From an uncultured Acetatifactor sp. (lineage in GTDB: Bacteria > Bacillota > Clostridia > Lachnospirales > Lachnospiraceae), in assembly GCA_934402375.1 (NCBI GenBank), contig CAKRUB010000014.1, forward strand, positions 1 to 63,199: a stretch of DNA of 63,199 bases, read 5' to 3'. Positions 43,334-52,076 of this stretch are shown here, piece by piece. Position numbers and translations under genes: made by a program. Position 1 is the first letter of the stretch; each line of letters starts with the position of its first letter. The notes beneath the pieces are model-generated. The model saw nothing but the letters and a program-made list of their open reading frames with translations, was not told the DNA's origin and ran no database searches.

Positions 43334-44178
43334 TGTATGATGAGTATGCAAGAGATGAAATAAGGATCGACAGGCTGGAGGTTTACGCCAATCATGGAGT
43401 CTATCCCGAGGAGACGGAGAACGGACAGATTTTCCAGATCAATGCGGTTCTGTACACGGAAACAAGAGCGGCGGGAAGACGGGATGAGCTGGAGCTGTCC
43501 ACGGATTACGGAGAGGTCAGCCTCTTCATGGAACGCTGGATGAAGGAGAATACCTGTAAGCTGCTTGAGACGGTGGCAGAAAGGCTTGCAGAAGCAATTT
43601 TGTTAAAATATGATTTGATTTCAGCGATTGATTTGGAGATATGTAAACCCGAAGCGCCGATTCCGCTGGAGTTCCGGAATGTCTCCGTAAAGGTGCACAG
43701 AGGCTGGCACAGGGCGTATCTTGCGATCGGCTCCAACATGGGAGATAAGGAAGCCTATATCAATGGGGCAATCGCTGCATTGAAGGCGCATCCGCTCATC
43801 CGTCTGAAAAAGGTTTCGGATATTATTGAAACAGAAGCCTATGGGGGTGTTGTACAGGATAGATTTTTGAACGGTGCTTTGGAGGTGGAGACACTGCTTC
43901 CGCCGGAGGAATTGCTGGAGGCGCTGCATGAGATAGAAAATGCCGCAGATCGTGTGAGGATTCAGAGATGGGGACCGAGGACATTGGATCTCGATATTCT
44001 GTTTTATGATAAGCTGGTATATGAGAGTGAGACGCTGGTTATACCACATTCCGATATGCAGAACCGTGATTTCGTACTTCGCCCGATGTGTATGATTGCA
44101 CCATATTTCAGACATCCTCTGTATGGGGAGACGATGCAGCAGATGCTTCAGAGACTGGAGGCATCCCCGGAGAAGTGA
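43333..44178 (+). CDS. folBK: Bifunctional dihydroneopterin aldolase / HPPK
   Basis: A 281-residue fusion. Residues ~8-118 are FolB (IRIDRLEVYANHGVYPEE ... STDYGEV ... EICKPEAPI). Residues ~125-281 are FolK (YLAIGSNMGDKEAYI, RWGPRTLDLDILFY, IPHSDMQNRDFVLRP). It converts dihydroneopterin to hydroxymethyl-dihydropterin and then pyrophosphorylates it for FolP. Its 3' end overlaps the convergent Gx-transporter gene by 31 bp. Confidence 0.96.
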   Translation: MYDEYARDEIRIDRLEVYANHGVYPEETENGQIFQINAVLYTETRAAGRRDELELSTDYGEVSLFMERWMKENTCKLLETVAERLAEAILLKYDLISAIDLEICKPEAPIPLEFRNVSVKVHRGWHRAYLAIGSNMGDKEAYINGAIAALKAHPLIRLKKVSDIIETEAYGGVVQDRFLNGALEVETLLPPEELLEALHEIENAADRVRIQRWGPRTLDLDILFYDKLVYESETLVIPHSDMQNRDFVLRPMCMIAPYFRHPLYGETMQQMLQRLEASPEK

Positions 44179-44663
44179 GAAATAAGAAAACGATCCGCAA
44201 AGTAAGCAGCGAAGCCGGTGAATAGTCCGGTGAGAATGCCGCTTAGGACGAGGAAGGGCAGATAGGAGAGAACGCCCGGCGTGGCTGTGAGGGCAAGCGC
44301 TACCAGAAGCTGTCCGAGGTTGTGGGTCAGACCGCCGACAGCCCCGGTCAGAAAAGTATATTTTCGTGAGAGAAGCTTCATGGTCAGAGCCATGGCGAAC
44401 ATGCTTGCGAGCCCTCCAGCCAGACTGTAGGCAAGGCTGATGAACTGCCCGAACAGCAGGGCGGAGAGAAGGATGCGCGTGAGCAGTACCAGACAGGTAT
44501 CCTTCAGGGAAGCATGTCTCAGGACGATCAGGGTAATGATATTAGCCAGTCCGAGCTTCATGCCGGGAACCGGTATCAGCGGCGGCAGCGCGCTTTCGGC
44601 GGCATAGATTGCAAGCGAGAGCGCGGCATACAGTGAAAGCATAGTCAGTTTCTTTGTATTCAT
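44148..44663 (-). CDS. Gx transporter family membrane protein
   Basis: A 171-residue membrane protein with about five helices, of the family formerly called heptaprenyl diphosphate synthase component I. Features: LSLYAALSLAIYAAESALP, GMKLGLANIITLI (the Gx motif region) and GAVGGLTHNLGQ. Fold and context suggest a small-molecule (ECF-S-like) transporter. It lies directly after a NusG-II protein and near ApbE, an association seen in extracytoplasmic flavin/redox loci. The start is taken at 44663 behind AAAGGATGG. The 31-bp convergent overlap with folBK is unusual. Confidence 0.82.
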   Translation of the reverse strand: MNTKKLTMLSLYAALSLAIYAAESALPPLIPVPGMKLGLANIITLIVLRHASLKDTCLVLLTRILLSALLFGQFISLAYSLAGGLASMFAMALTMKLLSRKYTFLTGAVGGLTHNLGQLLVALALTATPGVLSYLPFLVLSGILTGLFTGFAAYFADRFLISHFSGDASSL

Positions 44664-44708
44664 GTGTGATTTCCATCCTTTATTCCTAAACATAGCGTGC
44701 GAATAGGA

Positions 44709-45113
44709 TCAGTAGGTATTAATATCTACCGTTATTGAAGAATCCTGCTCGGCTGTCGGGCGAAGCTGGATGACAAGGCGGTTCGGCAGGCAGGTGATCG
44801 GGAGTCTTGAGTCACTGATAAAGCCCTGATGGACACAGAGCTTGTCAGGACAGTCGGCGGAGAGAATGCCGATCTGATCCGGGCGGACTTCAATTTCATT
44901 TGTACAGCCGTTTTCTCCGGTCACGGTGAAGGTATAGGGCTGTGAGACGGCGGAGAGGTCAATGCTTGTAAGCAGCCTGCCGGATTGATAAATATCGGCG
45001 GTGTAGCCTGCGGCATGATTTTGCGGGAGCAGGATCAGAAGCAGACTGACGACAGCCAGCAGGGTGAGAGCCGCCCCGATGAAGATGGGTAGGGGTTGTA
45101 TCTTTTTTTTCAT
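44709..45113 (-). CDS. NusG domain II-containing membrane-anchored protein
   Basis: A 134-residue protein with an N-terminal membrane anchor (~10-30) and an extracytoplasmic NusG-II domain. Two cysteines in SADCPDKLCVHQGF and one in LPITCLPNRLVI are the conserved Cys pattern of the family. It is usually encoded next to Gx transporters, FMN-binding proteins or ApbE. No transcription role is likely despite the name. Confidence 0.85.
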   Translation of the reverse strand: MKKKIQPLPIFIGAALTLLAVVSLLLILLPQNHAAGYTADIYQSGRLLTSIDLSAVSQPYTFTVTGENGCTNEIEVRPDQIGILSADCPDKLCVHQGFISDSRLPITCLPNRLVIQLRPTAEQDSSITVDINTY

Positions 45114-45133
45114 GTTGTTTACCTGTTTCTATA

Positions 45134-45281
45134 AGTGACATTGCACAAAATGCACAGACCACCGCAGGCACGCTTTCGCTACCTTCCGCTCGCAACGGCG
45201 CGTAAGATGCCACAGTACGGCATCTAAACGCCGGCGGCTCCAGAGTGCGCTGCTTGTGGCCATGTGCATTCTGCGCAACTG
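45134..45281. repeat. 140-bp palindromic repeat, copy B
   Basis: The same element as at 7963-8110. Ends ATTGCACAAAATGCACA (45140-45156) and TGTGCATTCTGCGCAAC (45263-45279). The central hairpin is AGATGCC (45205-45211) and GGCATCT (45219-45225) around the same loop ACAGTAC; the closing pair changed from T-A in copy A to C-G here. It lies between the divergent NusG-II and apbE genes. Confidence 0.85.
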
Positions 45282-45368
45282 TTATCCGAAAATTATGAGT
45301 TTCGCAATTAACTAAAATAATATAAAAAATGAGGATATAAAAACAGTATAGCAAATCAGAGGAGTAAA

Positions 45369-46400
45369 ATGAAGAAATATTTTGTGACGGCAATGGGGGT
45401 TCTTCTCTTAATATTCTGCGGCGGCTGCGGCAGTCCGAAGACAGAACAGGCAAAGAGCATTGACACCGCCATGGGAACGGTCGTACAACAGAATGTCTAT
45501 GCGACGGAGAATACTGAGACGGCTGTCTCGGATATTTCGGAGATCCTGCGGCGGTTGGAGGAGGATGAGCTTTCCAGACGGCTGGATACGGCAGAGCTTT
45601 ATGCGATAAACGAAACTGCGGGTGAGCCTGCAGGAATTGAGGTGTCGGTGGAAATGTCGCAGCTTCTGGACAGATGCCTTGACGTATGGAGGGAATCTGA
45701 CGGTGCGCTGGATGTGACGATCGGAGCGGTTGTCGGGCTGTGGGACATAGACAGCTGGGCGGGAGAAGGAAAGGATGCCGTATTCACACTTCCGACAGAC
45801 ACAGAGCTGCAAGGAGCATTGTCTTCCTGCGGCGGGGATAAGCTCCGCAAACAGGAACGAATGTTATACTTGCCGGAGGGAATGCAGATCGATCTCGGTG
45901 CGGTGGGAAAGGGAATCGCACTGGATCGTATTCTGGCTTATCTTGAAGAACACGAGAATATAACGGGTGCGATTATTTCCGTCGGGGGAAGTGTCCTGAC
46001 CTACGGACAGAAGCCGGATGGAAGCTGTTGGCGGGTCGGCGTCACCGATCCGGCGGATACAGCCGCAAACATCGGCACGTTGAAGCTGGAGGGACAGTGG
46101 TGTGTATCGACCTCCGGCGATTACGAGCGTTATGTAGAGGTGGATGGGGTCAGATACCATCATATCATTGATCCTGCGACCGGCTATCCGGCGGACAGCG
46201 GCGTTGCCGGAGTGACGATTCTAAGCCGCGACGGCTTCTTAAGCGATGCGCTTTCGACAGCGTGTTTCATCCTCGGCACAGAGAGAGGCATACCGCTCGC
46301 GGAGCATTACGGGGCGGAGGCATTGTTTGTCGGAAGGGACGGCAGCATTACCATGACGGACGGAATGCGGGAGTATTTTGAGAGCAGCCATACACGGTAG
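45369..46400 (+). CDS. apbE: FAD:protein FMN transferase (ApbE), lipoprotein
   Basis: A 343-residue exported lipoprotein (lipid Cys20 in FCGGC). ApbE links FMN covalently to Thr/Ser of exported redox proteins. Family motifs: DTAMGTVV, VTIGAVVGLWDI, IDLGAVGKGIALD, IISVGGSVLTYG, VSTSGDYERY and YHHIIDPATGYP. No FMN-binding substrate protein with the usual SGAT-type motif is encoded in the window, so its target lies elsewhere. NusG-II and the Gx transporter lie on the other side of the 140-bp repeat. Confidence 0.94.
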   Translation: MKKYFVTAMGVLLLIFCGGCGSPKTEQAKSIDTAMGTVVQQNVYATENTETAVSDISEILRRLEEDELSRRLDTAELYAINETAGEPAGIEVSVEMSQLLDRCLDVWRESDGALDVTIGAVVGLWDIDSWAGEGKDAVFTLPTDTELQGALSSCGGDKLRKQERMLYLPEGMQIDLGAVGKGIALDRILAYLEEHENITGAIISVGGSVLTYGQKPDGSCWRVGVTDPADTAANIGTLKLEGQWCVSTSGDYERYVEVDGVRYHHIIDPATGYPADSGVAGVTILSRDGFLSDALSTACFILGTERGIPLAEHYGAEALFVGRDGSITMTDGMREYFESSHTR

Positions 46401-46496
46401 GGATTTTTTGTGCGGTAACGTTTGCAGACCGGGCAGATTTGGTGTAAAATAACATTGGCAGTCACGATAAGTGATGCCGGTGAAGGGTGTATAGAA

Positions 46497-46841
46497 ATGG
46501 AAGAGAATACGTATTTGAACGTCGATGAAGCTTCATTGAAAAAAATAGAGGACAGAATGCCGCCGGAGGAGGAATTGCAGGATCTTGCGGATTTCTTTAA
46601 GGTGTTTGCGGATGGAACGCGACTGAAGATCCTTTATGTCCTGCTGAGCACAGAGATGTGCGTCTACGATATTGCCATGGTTCTTGGCATGTCGCAGTCT
46701 GCCATTTCTCACCAGCTCCGTGTATTGAAGCAGATGGATCTGGTCAAGAACCGCAGGGAGGGCAAGACGATTTTCTACTCTCTGGCGGACGCCCATATCG
46801 TCACGATCCTGAGTCAGGGTCTGGATCATATCGAGGAATAA
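46497..46841 (+). CDS. ArsR/SmtB family metal-sensing repressor
   Basis: A 114-residue winged-helix repressor: FADGTRLKILYVL, recognition helix MSQSAISHQLRVL, wing NRREGKTIFYSL. The C-terminal helix carries Asp98, His100, His111 and Glu114, matching the alpha-5 zinc site of SmtB/CzrA (D-x-H-x10-H-x2-E/H). The alpha-3 site reads EMCVYD with a single Cys, so cadmium/lead sensing of the CadC type is unlikely. It should sense zinc. ATG 46497 with GAAGGGTG is preferred. No efflux gene is adjacent, so its targets are elsewhere or unrecognised. Confidence 0.92.
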   Translation: MEENTYLNVDEASLKKIEDRMPPEEELQDLADFFKVFADGTRLKILYVLLSTEMCVYDIAMVLGMSQSAISHQLRVLKQMDLVKNRREGKTIFYSLADAHIVTILSQGLDHIEE

Positions 46842-46869
46842 AAAAAGTGCCGTTTTGCGGCACTTTTTT
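46841..46869. terminator. Bidirectional terminator between arsR-like and DUF5050 genes
   Basis: AAAAAAGTGCCG (46841-46852), loop TTTTG, CGGCACTTTTTT (46858-46869). A/T tracts on both sides let it serve both converging genes. Confidence 0.9.
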
Positions 46870-46876
46870 GGTGGAA

Positions 46877-47872
46877 TCAGGGAATGAAGGTTCCGTAGCT
46901 GTCACTGCCAAGCAGCGAATGGTAGGTCAGGCTCTCGTCGCCGAACAGCTGGAAGTAGACATAGCGCGAGGTCATATTGATGTGGGTGTAATTTCCCTCG
47001 GCGACCGCCTTGTTGCCTGAGCCGTCAGTAAACATGCAGCGCAGCTGGGGCGAACTGCCGTTTTTCTGGTAGTAGATATAGCCATTGCCGACATTAAAGC
47101 AGTCGACGCGATCTTCGGTCAGCACCTCAATCACGTCAAGGGACAGCGAGTAGCGGCAGAGCCGGTAGTTGTTGGCAACGTCAAGATAGTAGATATAGCC
47201 GTTGTCGAGAACGGGATACCAGAGATTGCCGCGCCACAGCTCGGAAGCAGTGTCGTTTGCTGTGTTCAGGGCGTAGAGATAATGGTCGTCCTGCGTGCCG
47301 TTGTAATAGATGATTCCATCTGCCGCACATGCCGGATTAATGGCATAATTTGCAAGCGGAACAATATCGGATTTGTCAATTTTAATTTTATAAAAGGAAA
47401 CGGCAGAGGAAGAGGTCGTCAGCAGATAGAGATAATTGTCGACCAGCTGTCCCGTTACTACCGTATCCCGTGTCAGGGCTGTTTCGTCGCTGCCGTCCAG
47501 CTTGCAGCGGTCAAAGGTTCTCAGACCCTGCAGATTGCCGATGGTGTTTTTCGCGGTCGTACCGGTCTGGAAGAAATAGAGGTATCTGCCTCCCGCAAGA
47601 AGGTTGCGCACCTTCAGCTCGTTCAGCTTTTTTACATCGGTCTCGTCTGTATTCATGGAATAGAGGCTGCCGCCGTCTGCGGCATTTGCAAAATATACCC
47701 TGCCGTCATACTCGCAGAACAGACCGTCGTTGTTGAGATTGCAGGCTGTGTTTCCGACAGTTCCCTGCGGGTTCATGTAGATGCGCTGTGAGAGCACAAT
47801 AAACACAATCAACCCGGCGAGAAGCAGGGTACATGAGGTGAGAAGTACAGCATTTCGGAAGGTTTTGCTCAT
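46877..47872 (-). CDS. DUF5050 (beta-propeller-like) membrane-anchored protein
   Basis: A 331-residue protein with an N-terminal signal anchor (~8-28) and an extracytoplasmic domain of repeated strand blocks such as GRVYFANAADGGSLYSMN, NYLYLLTTSS, DGIIYYNGT and NGYIYYLDV. These are DUF5050/propeller repeats with the YIYY pattern. It is probably a surface scaffold or sensor. No enzymatic motif was seen. It shares the terminator with the ArsR gene. Confidence 0.85.
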   Translation of the reverse strand: MSKTFRNAVLLTSCTLLLAGLIVFIVLSQRIYMNPQGTVGNTACNLNNDGLFCEYDGRVYFANAADGGSLYSMNTDETDVKKLNELKVRNLLAGGRYLYFFQTGTTAKNTIGNLQGLRTFDRCKLDGSDETALTRDTVVTGQLVDNYLYLLTTSSSAVSFYKIKIDKSDIVPLANYAINPACAADGIIYYNGTQDDHYLYALNTANDTASELWRGNLWYPVLDNGYIYYLDVANNYRLCRYSLSLDVIEVLTEDRVDCFNVGNGYIYYQKNGSSPQLRCMFTDGSGNKAVAEGNYTHINMTSRYVYFQLFGDESLTYHSLLGSDSYGTFIP

Positions 47873-47929
47873 TCCGTTTCCTCCTTCGATTTTACATAAG
47901 ATTTACCATAACTATACACCCCTTTTTAC

Positions 47930-47958
47930 TTGCTATCAAGTTTGTTTTGGTATAAGAT
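47930..47958 (+). promoter_or_regulatory. Probable promoter of pheA
   Basis: -35 TTGCTA (47930-47935), 17-base spacer, -10 TAAGAT (47953-47958); a TATAAG overlaps it. Confidence 0.5.
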
Positions 47959-47989
47959 AGACCTAAAAAAGCAGCAGAGGAGAAGACCT

Positions 47990-49114
47990 ATGGATTTACT
48001 GGAGCTAAGAGATCAGATTGACGAGATTGATTCCCGAATTGTAGAGCTGTATGAGAAGCGCATGGATGTCTGTAAGCAGGTGGCGGAGTATAAGATCAGC
48101 ACCGGAAAGAGAGTGTTCGACAGACAGAGAGAGATGGAAAAGCTCGCAAGAGTGAAGTCGCTCACACACAACGAGTTTAACGGACGCGGAATCGTCGAGC
48201 TTTTTGAACAGATCATGTCAATGAGCAGAAAGCTGCAGTACCGTCTGCTGGCAGAGAGCGGAAGTATCGGAAAGCTGCCGTTCATCGGCGTGGATGCGTT
48301 GGAAACCAACAAGGCGAGAGTGGTCTTCCAGGGAGCGGAGGGCGCCTATTCACAGGCTGCGATGCTGACCTTTTTCGGTAATCAGATACAGAGCGTTCAT
48401 GTGGACAGCTTCCGCGAGGCAATGAGCGCGATTGACGAGGGGAGCGCGGACTTTGCGGTTCTCCCGATCGAAAACTCCACGGCAGGTATTGTAAACGAAA
48501 TCTATGATCTGCTGCAGGAGTATGAAAATTATATTGTAGGCGAACAGATCATCGAGATAGAGCATTGTCTGCTCGGGATGCCCGGTGCGGAGCTTTCGGA
48601 CATCAAAACGGTCTACGCGCATCCGCAGGCATTGCTCCAGAGCGCTAAATATCTGGCAGCGCATGACTGGCAGCAGATCGGCATGCAGAATAATGCCTTT
48701 GCCGCAAAGAAGGTGGCAGACGAGAAGGACAAGTCACAGGCAGCGATTGCAGGAGCCTTTGCGGCAGAAATCTATGGACTACAGATCCTGCAGAAGGGAA
48801 TCAATGACTGCGGCAGCAACTCCACCCGCTTTATCATCGTCACCAACCAGAAGATATTCAGAAAGGATGCGCGGAAGATCAGCATCTGCTTTGAAGTGCC
48901 CCATGAGAGCGGCTCACTCTACCACATGCTTTCGCACTTTATCTACAATGACCTGAATATGACGAAGATCGAGAGCCGCCCGATCGAGGACAGGGATTGG
49001 GAATACCGTTTCTTTATTGACTTCGAGGGAAATCTGGCGGACAGCGCTGTGAAGAACGCACTGCGCGGACTCAGGGATGAGGCGCGCAACATGAAAATAC
49101 TTGGGAATTATTAG
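47990..49114 (+). CDS. pheA: Bifunctional chorismate mutase / prephenate dehydratase
   Basis: A 374-residue P-protein that makes phenylpyruvate from chorismate. Chorismate mutase (~1-90): LRDQIDEIDSRIVELYEKRM and VFDRQREMEKL. Prephenate dehydratase (~105-285): FQGAEGAYSQAA, ENSTAGIVNEIYDLL and the Thr-Arg of NSTRFIIV. The C-terminal ACT domain for phenylalanine feedback (~298-374) has PHESGSLYHMLSHF and KIESRPI. ATG 47990 has GAGGAGAAGACC upstream. Confidence 0.96.
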   Translation: MDLLELRDQIDEIDSRIVELYEKRMDVCKQVAEYKISTGKRVFDRQREMEKLARVKSLTHNEFNGRGIVELFEQIMSMSRKLQYRLLAESGSIGKLPFIGVDALETNKARVVFQGAEGAYSQAAMLTFFGNQIQSVHVDSFREAMSAIDEGSADFAVLPIENSTAGIVNEIYDLLQEYENYIVGEQIIEIEHCLLGMPGAELSDIKTVYAHPQALLQSAKYLAAHDWQQIGMQNNAFAAKKVADEKDKSQAAIAGAFAAEIYGLQILQKGINDCGSNSTRFIIVTNQKIFRKDARKISICFEVPHESGSLYHMLSHFIYNDLNMTKIESRPIEDRDWEYRFFIDFEGNLADSAVKNALRGLRDEARNMKILGNY

Positions 49115-49151
49115 AACCGGACGGTTGACGTTTACTGACAGGAGATACGAA

Positions 49152-50477
49152 ATGCGTGAACAGGAATTGATTGTTTATCGGAATTTTCAGGATGGCGGGC
49201 TTCTCTATGACATGGCATGGCTCATGTCACATTACGACGACTCGGCAATTGAGCAGATACAGGACAAGGGGAGACCCGGCACAAGGGATGAGATGGCTGC
49301 GCTGTTTTACGACTGTATCCACAGGCTGATAGAGCTTGCCGGAAATTACGGCTTCCATGGAAATCTGTGGCACTGTTACCTTGCGAATCTTCTGGTCAAC
49401 AACGAGAACAGCTACAGCTGCGGCTGTGAGATCAGGGGAGAAATCCAGGGCACGATCAATGATGCCGTGCTGCATGACATCGTTATTTTCAAGGAATTTT
49501 ATGACTATGATTTCCGCCCGATGGCAGATAGGCTGCATGTGCCGGAATATTTCCTGACGGAGAACTATCAGGCGAGCAGCACGGAGAGCAAGGTGTACAA
49601 TACAAGGATTTGTGCGCGCATCTGCGGGCTTGCCGAGAAATTCTGCAAGGATCATACACCTGCAGAGATGAAGGCGACATTGACGGAATTCTATAAGGAA
49701 TACGGTGTCGGAAAGTTCGGACTCCACAAATCCTTCCGCATCGTACATGATGAGACGGGAGTACATATTGAGCCGATTCTGAACATAGCGCATGTCGCAC
49801 TGGACGACCTCGTCGGATATGAGATACCGAAGAAGAAGCTGACGGACAATACGGATGCCTTTGTGGCGGGCAGAAAGGCGAACAACTGCCTGCTGTTCGG
49901 GGATGCCGGGACGGGAAAATCCTCCTGCATCAAGGCGATTGCCAACGAATACTATGAAAAAGGCCTGCGGATCATAGAAGTGTATAAGCACCAGTTTCAG
50001 GATCTCAACGAGGTCATCAGCCAGATCAAGAAGAGGAACTACCGATTCATCATTTATATGGATGATCTGAGCTTTGAGGAATTTGAGATTGAATATAAGT
50101 ATCTGAAGGCAGTTATCGAGGGCGGACTGGAAAAGAAGCCGGAAAATGTGCTGATCTATGCCACCTCCAACCGCAGGCATCTCATCCGGGAAAATTACAG
50201 TGACAAGGAGGAAATCCGGGAGGATATGCATACCGGCGATACGGTGCAGGAGAAGCTTTCGCTTGTCTACCGCTTCGGTGTCACAATCTATTTCGGTGCG
50301 CCGGACAAGAAGCAGTTCCAGAACATTGTGAGAACGCTGGCGGAGCGCGGCGGCGTCAGGCTGCCGGAGGAGGAGCTTCTCGCCGAGGCGAATAAGTGGG
50401 AGCTTTCGCATGGCGGACTATCCGGCAGAAGCGCCCAGCAGTTTGTGGATTATATCATAGGTACAAGAATCGAATAA
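49152..50477 (+). CDS. DUF815 AAA+ ATPase
   Basis: A 441-residue protein. The N-terminal half is helical and family-specific; the C-terminal half is an AAA+ module with Walker A FGDAGTGKSSCIKAI (~255-268), Walker B FIIYMDDLSFEEFE, sensor 1 YATSNRRHL and a lid. This is the DUF815 family, whose target is unknown. ATG 49152 follows AGGAGAT. It lies 27 bp before the ppx-like gene, and the ppx-ppk pair may belong to the same transcript. Confidence 0.88.
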   Translation: MREQELIVYRNFQDGGLLYDMAWLMSHYDDSAIEQIQDKGRPGTRDEMAALFYDCIHRLIELAGNYGFHGNLWHCYLANLLVNNENSYSCGCEIRGEIQGTINDAVLHDIVIFKEFYDYDFRPMADRLHVPEYFLTENYQASSTESKVYNTRICARICGLAEKFCKDHTPAEMKATLTEFYKEYGVGKFGLHKSFRIVHDETGVHIEPILNIAHVALDDLVGYEIPKKKLTDNTDAFVAGRKANNCLLFGDAGTGKSSCIKAIANEYYEKGLRIIEVYKHQFQDLNEVISQIKKRNYRFIIYMDDLSFEEFEIEYKYLKAVIEGGLEKKPENVLIYATSNRRHLIRENYSDKEEIREDMHTGDTVQEKLSLVYRFGVTIYFGAPDKKQFQNIVRTLAERGGVRLPEEELLAEANKWELSHGGLSGRSAQQFVDYIIGTRIE

Positions 50478-50503
50478 AGAATGGGAGTGGGAGGCATATA
50501 CAG

Positions 50504-52069
50504 ATGAGTCTCAAGACATTTGCGGCGATTGATGTGGGCAGCTTTGAGCTGACAATGAAAATTTTTGAATACTCGGGAAGGAACAGTATCCGTGAAATTG
50601 ACTGCATCAGCAGACGGCTGGAGCTCGGCAGCGATACCTATTCCGACGGGAAGATCAGCAGGGACAAGATGGATGAGCTCTGCCGTACCCTCAACGAGTT
50701 CGGACAGATCATGAAGACCTACAGGGTCGAGGCATATAAGGCATACGGAACAAGCGCGATCCGGGAGACGGAGAACACTACGATCGTTCAGGATCAGATT
50801 GCCCAGAGAACCGGGATTAAGGTCGAAATTCTCAGCAACTCCGAACAGCGTTTTCTGGATTATAAGTCAGTAGCGCTGAAGGGCGAGAGCTTCCGTAAAA
50901 TCATCGAGGAGAAGACGGCAATCCTTGACATTGGCGGGGGCAGCATCCAGCTCTCTCTCTTTGACAATGATACACTGGTCTCCACACAGAACCTGCGGCT
51001 TGGTGTGCTCAGAATTCAGGAATATGTGAACCGCTTTGAGGTAAGGCATTCCCGTATGGAAAACTTCATAGACGAGATGGCGATGGCGCAGCTCTCAAAC
51101 TATAAAAAGCTGTATCTGAAGGATCGGGAGATTCAGAACCTCATCGTGATCGACGACTATATTTCCCCATGGGCGGTAAAGCGCACGGGCGGAGACTCCT
51201 CGAGGGCGGTTATTGACAGGGATTCCTTTGAGGGATTCCTGAATCAGCTTCGCACGAAGAGCCCGGCGCAGGCGGCGAAAGCAATGGAGACACCGGAGGA
51301 GAAGATTCCTCTTGTCTTTATCAGTGCGGTGCTGACTGCGCGCATTGCGGAGCTGATGGGGGCGAAGCAGATCTGTGTGCCCGGCGTTACGCTCTGCGAC
51401 GGCATGGCTTACGAGTATGCGGAGACGAAAAATATGTTCCGCGGCGAGCATGACTTCGAGAAGGACATTATCGCCTGTGCGGTCAACATCAGCAAGCGGT
51501 ACATGGGAAGCAAGAAGCGCTCGGAGACGCTGGAAAATATCACGACGACTATCTTTGCCGCCATGAAAAAGGTACACGGACTCGGCAGGCGTGAACTGCT
51601 TTACCTGAGACTTGCCGCGATACTGCATGACTGCGGAAAGTACATCAGCATGGTAAACATCGGCGAGACTTCCTATAACATTATCATGGCGACGGAGATT
51701 ATCGGACTTTCGCATGCCGAGAGGGAAATTGTAGCGAACATCGTCAGGTTCAACCACAGCAAATTCATTTATTATGGGCAGCAGGGCGGCGCCGGCGGAC
51801 TTGACAGAGAGGCATATCTGATCGTGGCAAAGCTGACGGCGATCCTGAGACTTGCCAGCGGGCTTGACCGGAGCCATAAGCAGAAATTGAAGGGACTCCG
51901 GGCGGCGCTTAAGGAAGATCAGCTCGTGCTGACGGTGGACACGGCGGAGGACATTACGCTGGAAAAGGGCTTCTTCGAAGAGAAGGGCGAATTTTTCAGA
52001 GAGGTGTTCAGCGTGGAACCGGTTCTGAGACAGAGAAAGATAACACAGGTGCAGGTGGCACAGAAGTGA
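50504..52069 (+). CDS. ppx: Ppx/GppA phosphatase with C-terminal HD domain
   Basis: A 521-residue exopolyphosphatase/pppGpp phosphatase-type protein. The ASKHA fold starts AAIDVGSFELTMKIFE (phosphate 1 loop) with AILDIGGGSIQL as the second loop. The C-terminal part is HD-like (AAILHDCGKYISM, SHAEREIVANIVRFNH). It would hydrolyse polyphosphate chains or guanosine pentaphosphate. ppk follows after 7 bp, so synthesis and breakdown are co-encoded. ATG 50504 with GGGAGG upstream is preferred over the longer frame. Confidence 0.92.
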   Translation: MSLKTFAAIDVGSFELTMKIFEYSGRNSIREIDCISRRLELGSDTYSDGKISRDKMDELCRTLNEFGQIMKTYRVEAYKAYGTSAIRETENTTIVQDQIAQRTGIKVEILSNSEQRFLDYKSVALKGESFRKIIEEKTAILDIGGGSIQLSLFDNDTLVSTQNLRLGVLRIQEYVNRFEVRHSRMENFIDEMAMAQLSNYKKLYLKDREIQNLIVIDDYISPWAVKRTGGDSSRAVIDRDSFEGFLNQLRTKSPAQAAKAMETPEEKIPLVFISAVLTARIAELMGAKQICVPGVTLCDGMAYEYAETKNMFRGEHDFEKDIIACAVNISKRYMGSKKRSETLENITTTIFAAMKKVHGLGRRELLYLRLAAILHDCGKYISMVNIGETSYNIIMATEIIGLSHAEREIVANIVRFNHSKFIYYGQQGGAGGLDREAYLIVAKLTAILRLASGLDRSHKQKLKGLRAALKEDQLVLTVDTAEDITLEKGFFEEKGEFFREVFSVEPVLRQRKITQVQVAQK

Positions 52070-52076
52070 GGCTGAA

